Source: Pteria penguin (lineage: Eukaryota; Mollusca; Bivalvia; Pterioida; Pteriidae). Taken from it: a stretch of DNA of 64,000 nt. Each line of letters starts with the position of its first letter. Within the stretch, counting starts at the first letter, position 1. The notes beneath the pieces were generated by a model. It was given only the letters and a program-made list of their open reading frames with translations, searched no databases and had not been told where the DNA came from. The translations under genes and the position numbers were made by a program. Location of the stretch: assembly GCA_035048485.1 (NCBI GenBank), contig CM068584.1, positions 62,354,420 to 62,418,419 on the forward strand, given 5' to 3'. Below are positions 13,992 through 25,722 of the stretch, piece by piece.

Positions 13992-16900
13992 CCGGCCCGA
14001 ACACTCCAAACAATTAGTAATGGCAGACAGCAACCCCTTCCCTTCAAATTTTTACATCTGTATAGGGTTTTGCACTTCATTTAAGAAATCAACCCTTTCT
14101 GATAATATTAAGTTGAATTATCTTGTGATCTTGACTGTGAACTATGATTCTGCGTATAGATGGTTTACCATGCGGAAAAACACGTTTGGCCCATTTCAAC
14201 GAAGAGCCAACTCACCACTAGATATATTCAATAAGCCGCCGAAAATAAACATCTTTAATGAGTATCATTTGAAGCACGTAATATTACTGAATATATTTCT
14301 AAATGCTGACGTTGTACTTCACCGTACATAATCAACCACCCATAAACTCTAAACACAATAAATGCATTAAGTCACAGTCAATACACAATGACGGCAGTTA
14401 GGTGCCAGTAACTGGGTCAGCGTCATTTCCGGTAAAGCGCTTGTCACTTATCCTCCGTTCCCGTGTGGATAAAAACCTGATCATTTTGACAAATGAGGAT
14501 AACTCTGCGAATATGGGAGAAATGATGGTCTTTATGTTTACAAATATCCTAGATCTTTACCTAAACATGCTTCAAAAACGTATGTACGCGTATGTGTTTT
14601 AGATAACATCATTAGTAACGATTGTTATGGAAACGGCAGAGGTCTATATCTGAAATATGCTTGAAAAGTGCCCATACGTGGAGACATTTAAAACACTTTT
14701 CAAAATTACGTCCCTGAAATCGCTTCTTCTACCTAAATTTTCTACTGTAAATTATTCACCATTGTATTTTGAATGTATTTTAATGAGTGACAAGTCCTGT
14801 TATCTTGTATAGATGTCGCCACTAGTATTTCTTTCATTATGTCGATCAATTTGAGTTATGCATTCGTGACATTATAACCTTTGCTGAAATCAACTTTATA
14901 TCATGGATGTTATGTGTCATATACTCATCTGAAACTAAATAAACAGCAAAAACAATTATACTAGATCGGAAGTCAACTCTGTATACAGAAGTTACGCGTT
15001 TTTTTAAACTGGAAAATTGATAAATGTCCATTACACTAGCCATTTGTAAAAGATTTGACGAGTATGTAGATCGGGTCAGCAAATCACGTGACAAATACAA
15101 CTGAATCGAGTGTGACAATGAGAATAACTCGGCAAAAACCAGTTCCAGTGCATAGATTAGCGATGTTCGGATGTCTGTCCGTCCATCAACATTTCTCTTA
15201 TTCCAATGTCTTTATCATCATAGTAGTTGTAAATATACACGTAACCTCAATGACGAAATAGGCTCCAGTCCTGCCTGAAACTCACTATAGCTCTTCAGCT
15301 ATGTGAAATCCAGGTTCCACCCCAGACCAAGGCAAGATTGAAGTTTATTTATCATGTAGCATAAATTTCAGATATAAACATGCAATATAAATGATGGTAG
15401 ATTTGAGACCTTATTCGTTCCAATAGAATATAAAATTTATTGAGCAGTCTTAGCAAAGCGGAGAAACAAAATGAGTCAAGTCATTAAGCGAGCAGAGAAA
15501 GTGTTAGAATATTTGCATACATTAATTTATGTAGAGGCCGAGGAATGAGAAGAAATACCCCCCCCCCCCCACACACACACACAATATCAATGCGTTGAAA
15601 GCTGCAAAATGTCAGGTAGTTAGGAATGAGAGATTAGAGATACAACGGTTAATATGATATGTATGACCTTGACCTCATTTGTAACTCTATCGAATTTTAA
15701 AGTATTATAGGTAGAAAAGTTTCACATCAATCACAAATGAAAGTTAATTAACAATGCATGATAAATAAAGAAAAATCTAAAATAGTCAAAGCCACTGTAT
15801 ATATGTTATTGTGTAAAGATTCCCCGAAGGACGCCTATCTCTGGGGAAAACTCATTCAATAACACAGGCAAATAAACTCGTATACATTGGGTCGTTCAGA
15901 ATTCACGAGAGACTGGACTCGATTGTCCTTCGCTATTCAAATGTCCACACTAGGTATTCTACATTAAAGATGTCGACCTTTTACTATACTACAATTTTCA
16001 AAAGTCCTTCGAATAATTGAAGTTTAATAAACAGTGAGTAAATTCATTGTCTAAAAATTATATTTATCTAAAGACAACAGATATTGCGACTTAGTATTAG
16101 AAACACCCTGAAAAATCATTTCATTTGGACGCCATTAATCTGTCGATATATATTGCACATTAACATTATCAATGAAAATTGGCATGATTACTTAATTCAT
16201 GGCAAGGGATATCTTTGACTCTCTGTTGAAACACCAACATATCGAAGACAAACCTTTTGTGTAAATTAAACCAAATGGAAGAAAGGTATAATGCATTTAA
16301 AAATGATGAACTTCAAAACTTATTGAAAAGAGGTTCTCTATGACTACCCTAATATTTTGATACATATGTACAAGCAACGTATTCAAAGTTTTCTTCTTTT
16401 CATTAACTTCCCATATAAGTTCCTTAACACCTGCTCTATATGTCACAGTCGATCATATATCCTAAGGTATCCTGGGAAAAGTAAATGCCACTTTTCTGTA
16501 GACTAATCAGAAATCAATATCTGACATGTTGACTTCCTTATTTGATGGTAATCCGTTCTAAACCGTTTTTGTTGTGACACCATTTTATATTTGACATTTA
16601 AAAATTCTGACCACGCTTATTTCGTCTTCAATAAATGCAATTACGAAGTATACAAGTTCTTGTAATTAGTCCCACGATATCACAGCGGGTGTGAACGGCC
16701 TGCGAAGGATTTTTACTCATAATTCGTAAAGGGGTCCTACACATATTGTTACTTCTTTTATAGATATACCTTATTCACAATAGCTAGCTCCTTAGCATTA
16801 GACATAATGTTGAGCAGTTAGAACGGAACTTAAATGTCTTGAAAGATTAGCAGTAGAATAATGAATGCAATTAAATATGAAGGTCAGTTATATGTACAAC

Positions 16901-17599
16901 TATGGAAGCCAATATATACATTAAACATAACATTTAACAATGTTTATTTCACAAGCGTTTAGAGCTGTTTTTCAACAATTTGTGTCATATAATAACTTCA
17001 TTTCCGGTGTTTTCTAAGCACGCCATAAAATACGTACGTTACTAGAACAACCTTTTTGGGGGCTGTCTCCATGGCGTGACGTTATGTACGGTATGCATTG
17101 TAAGCTAACCAAAGCCCTCGTACTGTTATACAGCCTATGTATCATGACAGAAGTGCTATGATGGAGAGGATGTGATATCCCCACCTCGGAATTAAACCAC
17201 GCGCCGCACACAGAATCGTTTGCTTGGATATTGGGTAGCAAATTAAGTTAATTATTACACAAAGCTTCAATGTACATTCTTCCTTTCGACCAATTACGCT
17301 TGTCCCTTTTTGGAATTCTCCATCGAAGAAAAGATAAAAACATAACATACGGAAATCCCAATATAAGAATCTAACATTGAAGTGACTAAAGGTAAATTCT
17401 ACAGTAAGGTACTGGCGATATTTAATATCAGGAAATGCATTTCAATCCTTATCCAATAATACACTGAAGATATGAAAATGACAAAATAACGCAATAATAA
17501 AAATACTTTCGTATTTTGCGTTAACGACACACCTATTTCCTTGGCAGTGAGGAGCTTGTAAATAGTTCCCCGCGGAGGGTTTTACTTAAGTGTCATTAC

Positions 17600-18000
17600 A
17601 CCCTTTGTCCTGATGTAATGTGACAGTGGCACTTTCTACACAGTGCTTCCTCACATTCATGGTGGGTGTGGCTAACCAAACAGAAGAGGTCCGACGCCAT
17701 AAACTGAGAATATACTTAAGTCAAAAATTCATTTTAATTCATTCCATTATCAAACATTCAAATAAATTTTAATGCAGAATGGTTTAATTCTATTTACCAG
17801 TAGAATAAAACTAAATAAAATCCAAATCCAAGTTATTAATTCATTGATGAACAGAAGAATATGAATTTTTGACTTAAGTATATTTTCAGTTTATGGCACC
17901 TGACCCTGGTCTCACCTCTGTATTTCAGAGGTCCGTGAATGTCCACTGTGGTACATTGTTGTTAGTGCCATAGTCGTGTGACACCAGTTCCTTTCGTATA
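17600..18000 (+). repeat. Dispersed repeat related to PLE 3' segments
   Basis: The block 'cactttctacacagtgcttc' through 'ggtctcacctctg' to 'gtacattgttgttagtgcca' is shared with 44280-44530 (same orientation) and, reversed, with 32150-32300 and, in part, 4200-4265. In this copy the middle is displaced by an inverted-terminus element (17697-17896). The GGTGC-CC-GG...GTGAGCATCTCC motif inside this family, seen on the other strand elsewhere, also occurs directly downstream of reverse-transcriptase remnants at 22.1 and 33.8 kb. That association is why I link it to PLEs. Confidence 0.6.
17697..17896. mobile_element. 200-bp inverted-terminus (MITE-like) element
   Basis: The ends are inverted copies of each other over about 35 bp with one mismatch, beginning 'CCATAAACTGA' and continuing through 'ATACTTAAGTCAAAAATTCA'. 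It interrupts an older dispersed repeat whose related copy at 44280-44530 lacks the insertion. There is no internal coding capacity, so it would be non-autonomous. No clear target-site duplication was found; the bases just outside the termini do not match. Confidence 0.7.
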
Positions 18001-18001
18001 T

Positions 18002-18158
18002 ATTGGGGCAGGCTTGGTATAGTGGTTAAGCGCTTGGCATGCGGCGCCGATGATCCGGGTTCGATTCCCGGGTTGCGCCAATATGTTGAAGAGGCTTCCA
18101 TGTTGCGATATAACTGCAATATTGTTAAAAGCGACGTATAACACCAATCAACCAACCA
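18002..18158 (+). mobile_element. tRNA-derived SINE, second family
   Basis: The head 'ggcttggtatagtggttaag' carries a box A-like sequence, and 'gggttcgattccc' is a box B-like T-arm. Together they form a tRNA-like head of about 70 bp. It is followed by a short body and a tail rich in 'caatcaacc'. The head differs from the family at 5157 and 21217, so two SINE lineages are present. It is unlikely to be a true tRNA gene because the body continues directly from the 3' end. Confidence 0.75.
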
Positions 18159-18602
18159 TCCTTCCGTATATTACTTAAACATGGTACATACTTATATCTG
18201 TCGAATTTCTAAACGTTTATTTACTAAAATTTAACTTAGAAATAATGGTTAATTCTGTTGGGATTTATTAGTTTGAAGGACTTGTGGGGGAATCGAAAGC
18301 ACAATCAATTTATCCTCACTGTCATGAAATCATTTGATGGTTTAGATGAGTATAGGATCCAACCTATACCTAAAAGAGAATTTAAAATCGCGATCCTCCA
18401 CGAAAAATGGCATACCGCCGTTAGTACTTGTAAAAAAAATAACAGCAAGGAGTCAAATGTTTGAAATACAGGATGATGTTGCTAGACAGTAGTGTGGACG
18501 TTAACGTAAATATGATTCTCTTTTGTTCTACAATTAAAAATCCCAAATGGCAATTAAAAAGCAATTAATTCGTATATTTTCGGACACACGTATTTCACTT
18601 AC

Positions 18603-18701
18603 CCAGCCTTTGGCATTCACATTGGATTTAGCGTTGATTAGCATCCTCACTATATCACTCTGACCTTTTAATGCCGCCTTGTGGAGGGGAGTGTCTTCAA
18701 T
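18603..18701 (-). CDS. ANK exon 9
   Basis: Encodes IEDTPLHKAALKGQSDIVRM then LINAKSNVNAKGW, a full 33-residue repeat. The acceptor is 'CTTGTAG' (AG at 18702-18703) and the donor is GTAAGTG, ending at 18602. 'IVRMLINAKSN' is a more diverged second helix than in the neighbouring exons. The upstream intron keeps the 'ggagaaagatatgaaagaaa' block found next to most exons, which ties it to the duplicated unit. Confidence 0.85.
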
Positions 18702-20011
18702 CTACAAGGAGAAAGATATGAAAGAAAAAACACGACATTTTGATAAAAATTATGTACCAATTTCACCAACTTATAGTGTCAAATGATGTTCTCAATTCAA
18801 CAAAGATCAAATTTTTCACAAAATATGAATAGTAAAATACCCGAATGCGAAATTTTGTATTTCAATGTTCAATCGCGCAGACCAGGTTGTCGGCGCTGAC
18901 GGAGTTATTGACCTTAAATAAATCATAGGAAAGTTTATTTATTTAAAAATTCTTTATCTAAAATAGAAATCCGAATTTGGGAAAATCATATAGAAGTGCC
19001 AGTGAAGTGCTCACGATATTTCATAAAACGCCCTTGTTTATAACATTAAACCCAAATGATATGAAGTATGCAATTAACGACTGTGTGATTTGAAACGGAG
19101 TAGTGAATTTCGTAAATCAGTAGGCAAATCAGTCGGGATTAATTAGGTATTTGAAATAAATACGCGTCTCTGGATATTTGAAAATTATATCAAAGAAAGG
19201 ATATAGGATGTCTCACACACTTCTACGACAGCAGTCTATACAGAAATGCATATAGAAATAACATGTAAACGTAAAACCAAAACAAAAAAGTGCTGAAGAT
19301 ATTTCATTTAACGATACAGTGTTCACAGGCTTGATTTGAACAAGGCGTAGAAAGGAAATATGTAAGTAATAAAGTGAGAGATACATATGTTTGTAGAATT
19401 TCGAAACTCACAAAAATGACTAGGAAAACCATTAATTATAATGGATATTGTATGCAGATTTATTATTTCTATGGAAGTTGTGAAAAGGAACCTCCCCTCC
19501 ATAAAAAGACCGACAATGTCATGCACTTCTGAATTTGACACTGAAATTGTAGGTAACGCTGACTTATTAGCTCTATGTGTTTATATCAAACCTGACAAAG
19601 ACAAGCAACAATGTTCAGTACTTGCACTGTAATTCCAAAGTAGCATTAAGCATTGCATCCTAATACGAAAAAAGTCATAGAACTTTGAATACTGGTGACA
19701 AAGTAAGAAGGAAGAGTCAACTGATTGAAAGATAGTGTTATTAAGCATTTGCCATTTCTACAAAAGATTGTGAATTGCAAAGGAATGGTTAAGCACTCTC
19801 TCATGTAGTTTTGGGGAAATGATTTTTGAACTTTTTACTATTATACATTTTTTTCCAACGTAGTATGTTATATGACAGTAGTGTGACCAAGAATTAGGAC
19901 GGTAATATAAATGTGATTATTTTCCTGTATTATAGTCAATACTTCCAATGGTGATATGAAACATTAAAACAACCTAGTTTTGTGTTCGTCAAACATACTG
20001 ATTTGATTTAC

Positions 20012-20110
20012 CTTGCTTATGGCATTGACATCCGCTTTAGCATCGATAAGTATCTTTACTATATCAATGTGACCATTTAATGCTGCTGTGTGGAGTGGAG
20101 TGTCCTGATG
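20012..20110 (-). CDS. ANK exon 8
   Basis: Encodes HQDTPLHTAALNGHIDIVKI then LIDAKADVNAISK, close to the array consensus. The acceptor AG is at 20111-20112 and the donor GTAAAT begins at 20011. The donor-side intron (19870-20010) carries the shared 'gtgaccaagaattaggacgg' and 'caatggtgatatgaaacatt' blocks also seen near exons at 25.6, 27.1, 36.3, 45.3 and 56.7 kb. Confidence 0.87.
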
Positions 20111-20769
20111 CTACAATGAGAAATGTGGGAATTAGAGGGAACACCATGCTAATTAGAATTTACAGATTGTTTTACAGATTGTGCAAGTTGCACCAACAGA
20201 TGATACGATATGAAGTTTAGTACTTGATTAAAAAAGCAATTATTTACGGGAAAATTACACTTTTGTATATACCAAGAGCAATATATCGAGCAACTGTTAT
20301 TAATAAGACAATAGTTTTATAGAAATACATTTTGTCTATAAAGTAAGTGGTGATTAGAACTTATGACTGACATCAAGTTGCAGAAATAGACTAGAAATCT
20401 AAATAATAACGTTACATAATAAGTCATACGATGAAGGGCCAAAATATTAAGAAACATTTCGTCAATTCACTTTATGGAAAAAAAACCCCAAGATGTCTGT
20501 TTTACATGATCACCGTCAGCTTTTTTTTTTGGGGGGGGGTGTTATTGTTGTTTTTTTTTTCTGTTTTTGGTTTTTTCTATTAATCATTATTTAACGAACT
20601 TATTATTCACTTGGAATACCTTGTTTATTTATTCGGAGCCTCTAAATAACGTTATAGAATCTTTTTATTTAGCATTGTATTCTTGTTAACGGGGAGAAGA
20701 AAACTATACCGCTTCAACGGAGATAAGATCCTAAACTGTATCCACTTTTGTAAAAGTCTTCATATCACT

Positions 20770-21905
20770 TATCTTATTTCGCCTACGACTCTTTATACAA
20801 CCATTATAACATCAGTTATTCACAAACGCCTTCTTTAACAAATAAAAAAAATGAATTCGCAGGTATCAGTACCTCGCTTTAGGCCACAACGACACATATT
20901 TTGTAAAGGAACAGTCTAATTCCAACAGCAAGTATACAGAAAAAGAGATATCCTAATGTTAGAATTTCTTATAGATAATATTTTTGTGATATTTGATGGG
21001 AAAGTGTTCCAACAGATTGTTGGTATTCCTATTGTTACTCATTGCGCTCCTCTTCTGGTCGACATATTTATGTACTTTTCGAAGCAGAAATCATACAGTC
21101 TCTGCTCTCTAAATGCAATAAACAATTAGCATCTCGGTTCAACTTAACATATAGATACATCGATGACCTTTTGTCGATTAAATCCCGGTATTAAGGATCA
21201 CCTCAACATCATATATTTAGCCGGCGTGGCCTAGTGGTATCGCGTCGGACTCCTGATCGGGAGGCCAGAGTTCGAGTCCCGCTCTGGTCATGCCGCTGTC
21301 ATGTCTTTCGAATGAGACAGTAAAAACCGAGGCGCCATGTCGTGGTATGCATGGCATGTTAAAGGTCCCTCACTGCTTCGGGTGGGTCCGTTGCAAAGGT
21401 CAAAATTTGTATGCCCCGCATTAGGCAGATGCCGTCACCATATACATGAAATATTCGCGGTGTGACGTAAAACAAAAATCAATCAATCACAAAATCAATC
21501 AACATCATATATCAAAAGGAACTTGAGATAAAAGATACAACAGAGATTGCGTCTTCTGCTTTATACCTCGATATACGCCTATCAAATAGTGACGGTGGTT
21601 CATTACTAACTACTTTCTATGACAAACGTGACGATTTCAATTTCATTATTACCAACTTCCCTTTTAGCAACATACCTTCCTCTCCCGCACATGACATCTT
21701 AATTTCACAACGAATACGCTATGTCAGGACATGCTCCAAATACGAAAATTTCGTCCAGGGAGGAGGCTTCTTGCCATTCTCACAAGGATACATTGAGGAG
21801 CGTTTGAAATTGTCACTGAGGAAGTTCTACGGTCGTTATAGGGGTCTAGCGAAAATTCAGATTTCTCTGTCAAGAATATTAACCGATATCTTGGGACCCG
21901 AAGAT
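20770..21905 (+). pseudogene. Penelope-like reverse transcriptase remnant
   Basis: Frames on the plus strand read 'YQYLALGHNDTYFVKEQ', 'LEFLIDNIFVIFDGKVFQQI', 'HCAPLLVDIFMY', 'FNLTYRYIDDLLSI', then after an insertion 'KELEIKDTTEIASSALYLDI', 'FYDKRDDFNFIITNFPF' and 'RLKLSLRKFYGRY'. YIDD is the reverse-transcriptase catalytic box, and the C-APLL-D block is the preceding fingers/palm motif. The layout is typical of bivalve PLE-type elements. It is dead: there is a frameshift near 21080, a stop after the YIDD block, and a SINE between the YIDD and KELEIKDTTE blocks. No GIY-YIG endonuclease was seen. It lies in the intron between ANK exons 7 and 8, antisense to that gene. Assignment to PLE rather than another retroelement rests on recall of family sequences. 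Confidence 0.85.
21217..21498 (+). mobile_element. tRNA-derived SINE inserted in the RT, with target duplication
   Basis: The head 'ccggcgtggcctagtggtat' (box A-like) and 'gagttcgagtcccgctctgg' (box B-like) are followed by a body and a tail of 'aatcaatc' repeats. The 14-bp direct repeat 'tcaacatcatatat' flanks it at 21203-21216 and 21499-21512, which gives its exact limits and shows retrotransposition. The reverse-transcriptase reading resumes right after the second copy. Confidence 0.92.
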
Positions 21906-21959
21906 ACAAAATAATTATTTTAATTCTTTGACTATACTTTATTTGACATCATACGTATA

Positions 21960-22290
21960 TATATACAAACATTTGTTCACGGGCATTTCCGACGCCGGAA
22001 TTTCAGTCAGGCAGCATTTCTTGCTCAAATGGGAAAATTTCTTGTTTCCTTCGTGTGTGTATATTTATGTATTTACCTCCTCGACTTGAAAGGTTGTTGC
22101 ATGACTTTTGCGACGGGTGTTGCATTCAACCAGGGGACGCTTACTCCTCCCGGGCACTTAGTCTCACCTCCATTTTATTGGAGTTTCCGTTTGTCTGAAT
22201 ATGACACTATACACGATATTGATCTTTTATTCCATGGACTATGAGATACGGTTTACCCTTTGGTATTTCAATTTCAGTTTAGACCCATCT
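21960..22290 (+). repeat. PLE 3' segment
   Basis: Contains 'ggggacgcttactcctcccg' followed by 'ggcacttagtctcacctcc'. The same block occurs, inverted, next to reverse-transcriptase remnants at 33.8 and 34.2 kb, and in other copies at 44.4 and 54.1 kb. It follows the 20.8-21.9 kb RT in the expected orientation, so both probably belong to one element. Confidence 0.55.
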
Positions 22291-23740
22291 TGGCCACTCG
22301 TTTTACCTTTAAAATATCTGTGTGTCTAGCATATAAATGAGGGCACACAACACAAGAGCGAACCGGGGAAAGCGATTGGAAATTGGCGGAAAGGGGATGC
22401 TAATGCCACTATTCAAAACAAGAGAAAATCCCTCAGAAAGATGGATTCCCCTCTCTGCCCCTCAAAATGGACATGCAAATATATTTTTTTTAAAAGCAAG
22501 AATTCTATTTAGTTTTGTTGAACATACTGAACAGCATGATTTTTCTAATGCTAAAAATTCCGCTGAAATTCGAATTTTACAGTTAAACTAGTACACAATA
22601 TAATATAGATAGCAAGGGCCTGAAAACATTACAGTGTTTTCAGATTTATATTTGCATGATCTGGTGTATGTACATGCGAGCAGCCATAATATTTATTTTC
22701 ATTTCAGTCAAAATCAGGTTTTTTATTTCGAGCATTTTCATAGTCGGAATATTTATTTCCAACCAGCCATCCCCTAAGAATCTAATGGTCGCTCCTTAAA
22801 TGCTAAGTAGCCGATAATTCCTAATAGAGTGCTTGTCTTATTATTATAATACATGTAAAACAGATGCCCCCATTTAGGAAAAACATATCGGAGTGAAAAC
22901 AGGAATTCCAGATTTTTGGCAGTAATGTGCTGACAATATTTCAACGGAAGAAATATATTTTAATGTTGTACACATCTTTAAGGAATTAATTATAAATCTG
23001 AAAACTCCCTTTCTCATACAGTTAACAAATTCTAGTGCTAGAAGTATCCAGATGGATGAGGTTTACTCATCAGTCTAGGTGGATGGGGAAAACGAATTGA
23101 CAATTTAGAGAAATCATATCAAAGTAAAAGGATAAGTCAAGTTTCTGCTAATAAAGTGCGGACGATATTTCATTTAAACAATGTGTTTCGTTCTCTTTAC
23201 AATGGATACTCGATAGATTTGTACAAAACATAGAACGAGGAAATGTAAGTTCAGTTGTTAGACCTACATTTATTTGCAGAATAGAAATATCGAGGAAACC
23301 GTTAGATTTAAAGTATATTATGTGCAGACTTATTATTTTGATGGAGATTATGAAAATGAAATGTGCCTCTTCGAAAAAGGCAGACAATGCCTTGCATTTC
23401 TGAACTTTGACGTTAAAGGCCGAGTTCAGGGTATAAATACTGGCCAATCGAAAACATTTTTAATTTTTCTGGTAACATTCAAGTCCGAGGAACAAAATGC
23501 TGAATAGCTGATAGTGCATGTATATTTTTCTCTTGAAATTTGCAAGGGCTGTGTCTCAATAAATGGTGAATACACGATTCTAATATATTTTAGATTCTCT
23601 ACTGAATTATCGAAAAAATTGAAAATGAAATCTTGATGTTAGCATTGTGTATAGGAATTTTGAAATTGACAATATATACATGTATATATATACATACATA
23701 TATATGCGTTCCTCAAATGTAATGACATATATGGCCCATG
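22291..23740. other. Intron sequence, no exon seen
   Basis: The segment 22920-23520 resembles intron parts found near 19000-19600, 38100-38400, 39250-39520 and 62380-62600. Markers are 'gatatttcattta' and 'ttattttgatggagattatg'. This would be an ANK-unit intron whose exon was lost or not duplicated. The open frame at 23148-23447 (minus) covers this repeated intron DNA and is not a gene. Confidence 0.45.
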
Positions 23741-23755
23741 TAAGACTTCCCAGGT

Positions 23756-24235
23756 TCATTTGACAACCATCCCCTCATCAGTGTTATCACACACATCGAT
23801 ATAAGGTCCTGTCGATGAAAAAAACATCATCTTCTCGTCGGTCCCTTGATAGAACTCTTTGCTTTCTGTCGAGATTACGAGGATCGCTCCATACCCAGCG
23901 GTGAAACACACAATATTTCCTACCTTGAGCATGTTCCTGTAATTCTCACCGTGACTATTTCTTTCATCGTTTATACGAGGCCGGCAGTAACAATATTCAC
24001 ACTCGTCGGAATTGGGGTAATGGTCAATAACATACTGCTCCACTTGGTCATTTCAGTTTTCATTGCGTACTAAATCTACTATTTCAATTTCATTAAATTC
24101 CCATTCTTTGCAAATAATGCACGTATTGATTCCTTTTGCTCTTTCTTAACTTTTAAACTTAACAGAGATAGAGATTCACGGTTTTCTTCTGAACTCATTC
24201 CGCCTTTTGTCTCGGTGGCGCTTACTTAGAGAGTG
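23756..24235 (-). pseudogene. Degenerate coding remnant, family uncertain
   Basis: On minus, 'LSLKVKKEQKESIRALFAKN' near 24140-24200 resembles the start of a RecQ-like helicase core. Further along is 'NSDECEYCYCRPRINDE', cysteine-rich. Then, in another frame, comes 'RKYCVFHRWVWSDPRNLDRK'. Frames change and stops intervene, so it is a broken gene or transposon-derived segment. Base composition is less AT-rich than the flanks. The similarities are from memory and weak. It could be parts of two unrelated sequences. Confidence 0.35.
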
Positions 24236-24790
24236 AATTGATGCATTGAACAAGTAATTTTCATTGGGCAGATTGGGGTGGGTGTTTCTTATCATATAGT
24301 GGGGCTTTGTTATTATATTTTTTTCATAGAAGGAATGATATAGATATACTATCTAACGTATACATATGATGCAACTCGAGCTTTGCAAAGAATACGTAAC
24401 ATATCTTTTCAAATATCTTCCATGCCTGCCTTTTCCATAAATGAAGTCTTCCATCATAGGTTTCCACAGTTACTGTATGCCGCTACCCTGTATAATTCCG
24501 CCAATGGTTGACCGCTCTGAGAGGGTCCATTGTCGGAGACATTTTTTGTGATGTACATGCTAATACACGAATATTTATATTTACAGAACAGTTATATCAA
24601 ATTGACCCAAAAAACTCTATATGAACAACAATATTGATTAAATTAATGTGAGATACTACATATTTTGAGAAAAGATTCACTGCTCAAAATATTAATTTAC
24701 AACCCCGCTGGAACACCCCACCTCCACACTTAGTTTGGAGCGGCGTAGTTTATTAGGAAAGTTGGAATCAAAATATTCCATTAATGCACA

Positions 24791-25126
24791 ATGGCTACAC
24801 CAGAAAAGATTAGAAAGCGTACACCATCTTTTCGAACTGAACTATCTTGTGATGTGAAACATATTTTGGACACAATGTATAATATCAGAAATGAGCTCAC
24901 ACGACGTGAAAATAAGCCTTTTGGAAATGTGCAAAGTCAAAGTCTAAAATACTTTTTACGGCTTTTTGGTAAACAACAAAATGGTAATGGAAATGGAATT
25001 CTCATCTTGATAAAGGTATATATTATATATAAAATTAAACAGCGCATTACTGCACGAAGAAAAGGGTATAACACATTGAGTACTTGTGACAAAGCTAGAA
25101 CAAGGAGTCCAATGATTGAAAAATAG
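24791..25126 (+). CDS. Unrecognised 111-residue open frame
   Basis: Begins MATPEKIRKRTPSFRTELSC and is hydrophilic and basic in its first 80 residues, with no membrane segment or known motif. The last 20 or so codons run into sequence ('aacaaggagtccaatgattg') repeated near 30420 and 19715, which belongs to the duplicated intron unit. The real coding part, if any, would therefore end earlier, perhaps at the GTATAT near 25015. It may be a remnant of an inserted gene or chance. Confidence 0.25.
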   Translation: MATPEKIRKRTPSFRTELSCDVKHILDTMYNIRNELTRRENKPFGNVQSQSLKYFLRLFGKQQNGNGNGILILIKVYIIYKIKQRITARRKGYNTLSTCDKARTRSPMIEK

Positions 25127-25176
25127 ATTTTTTTTTAAATTTTTATAATTACTGTAAAAAGATGTGAATTGCAAAG

Positions 25177-25383
25177 AATTGATTGATTATTGTTTTACGT
25201 GACTCCACGATTATTTCACATATGTGGCGACGGCATCTTCCTGATACATTGCCACACTCGAAACCTGGGTTTTTACTGTTTTATCTGAAAGACAGAACAT
25301 TGGAATGCCCAGGGCGGTAATCCAACCCGGGACCTCTAAGTCCCGAACCGAGCAACTCACTCACTAAGTCACACCGGCTGGAG
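25177..25383 (-). mobile_element. SINE, diverged relative of the 21.2 kb family
   Basis: The order of blocks on minus is an 'agccggtgtgacttagtgag' head, 'ggtcccgggttgg', a body with 'gatgccgtcgccacatatgt', and a tail of 'caatcaat'. The middle is shorter than in the 21217-21498 copy and many sites differ, so it is an older insertion or a subfamily. Confidence 0.7.
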
Positions 25384-25623
25384 AGTAAAGGAATGATTCA
25401 ACACCTTGCCAGTTCGTTTTGAGGAAATGATCTCCAAACTCCTTACTATTATAGAAATTGTTTGTCAACGTATGATGTTACATGTCAATAGTCTGACCAA
25501 AAATGAAGACGGTGTTGTAAATATAATTATTTTCTTGTTTTAAAGTCTATATTTCTAATGGTGATATGGAACATTAAAAACAACCTAAATGTGTATATTG
25601 GTGGGCATACTGATTTGACTTAC

Positions 25624-25722
25624 CGAACCTCTGGCATTGATATCGGCCTTAGCATCGATAAGTATCTTCACTATATCGCTGTGAGCACTTGATGCTGCTT
25701 TGTGAAGTGGAGTGTCCTGAGA
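25624..25722 (-). CDS. ANK exon 7
   Basis: Encodes SQDTPLHKAASSAHSDIVKI then LIDAKADINARGS. The acceptor is 'CTTGTAG' (AG at 25723-25724) and the donor GTAAGTC begins at 25623. Forty bases upstream on the transcript (25765-25801) lies a second, truncated exon start reading like '..DASLHN', followed by the same intron block. This is a partial duplication of the exon edge that gives a nearby competing, decayed acceptor region. Confidence 0.86.

Larger units (their letters stand above)
12493..18602. other. Large intron with inserted repeats
   Basis: No exon was recognised between ANK exons 9 and 10. Contents seen: a C-run at 13491-13502; TGACCTTGA-type motifs around 13630-13820; the inverted repeat at 13875-13991; a C-run followed by CA repeats at 15557-15583; and, at 17600-18160, an old dispersed repeat carrying an inverted-terminus insertion and followed by a SINE. 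The overlapping open frames at 13581-14331 on both strands arise from an A/T-homopolymer tract and are not genes. Confidence 0.5.

Noticed and set aside
13581..14331. Overlapping open frames of 150-158 residues on both strands
   Set aside because: They cross a T-rich/A-rich tract and translate as lysine or phenylalanine runs, with no domain and no codon-like pattern.
15170..15260. Possible regulatory or gene start around 'gtctgtccgtccatcaac'
   Set aside because: Looks like a dispersed-repeat fragment; a related 'ggccgtctgtcaac' lies near 53130, and no exon follows.
21220..21295. Apparent tRNA gene with box A and box B
   Set aside because: It is the head of a SINE: the conserved non-tRNA body follows, and a 14-bp target duplication encloses the whole unit. 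The same reasoning applies to 18005-18080 and 5350-5425.
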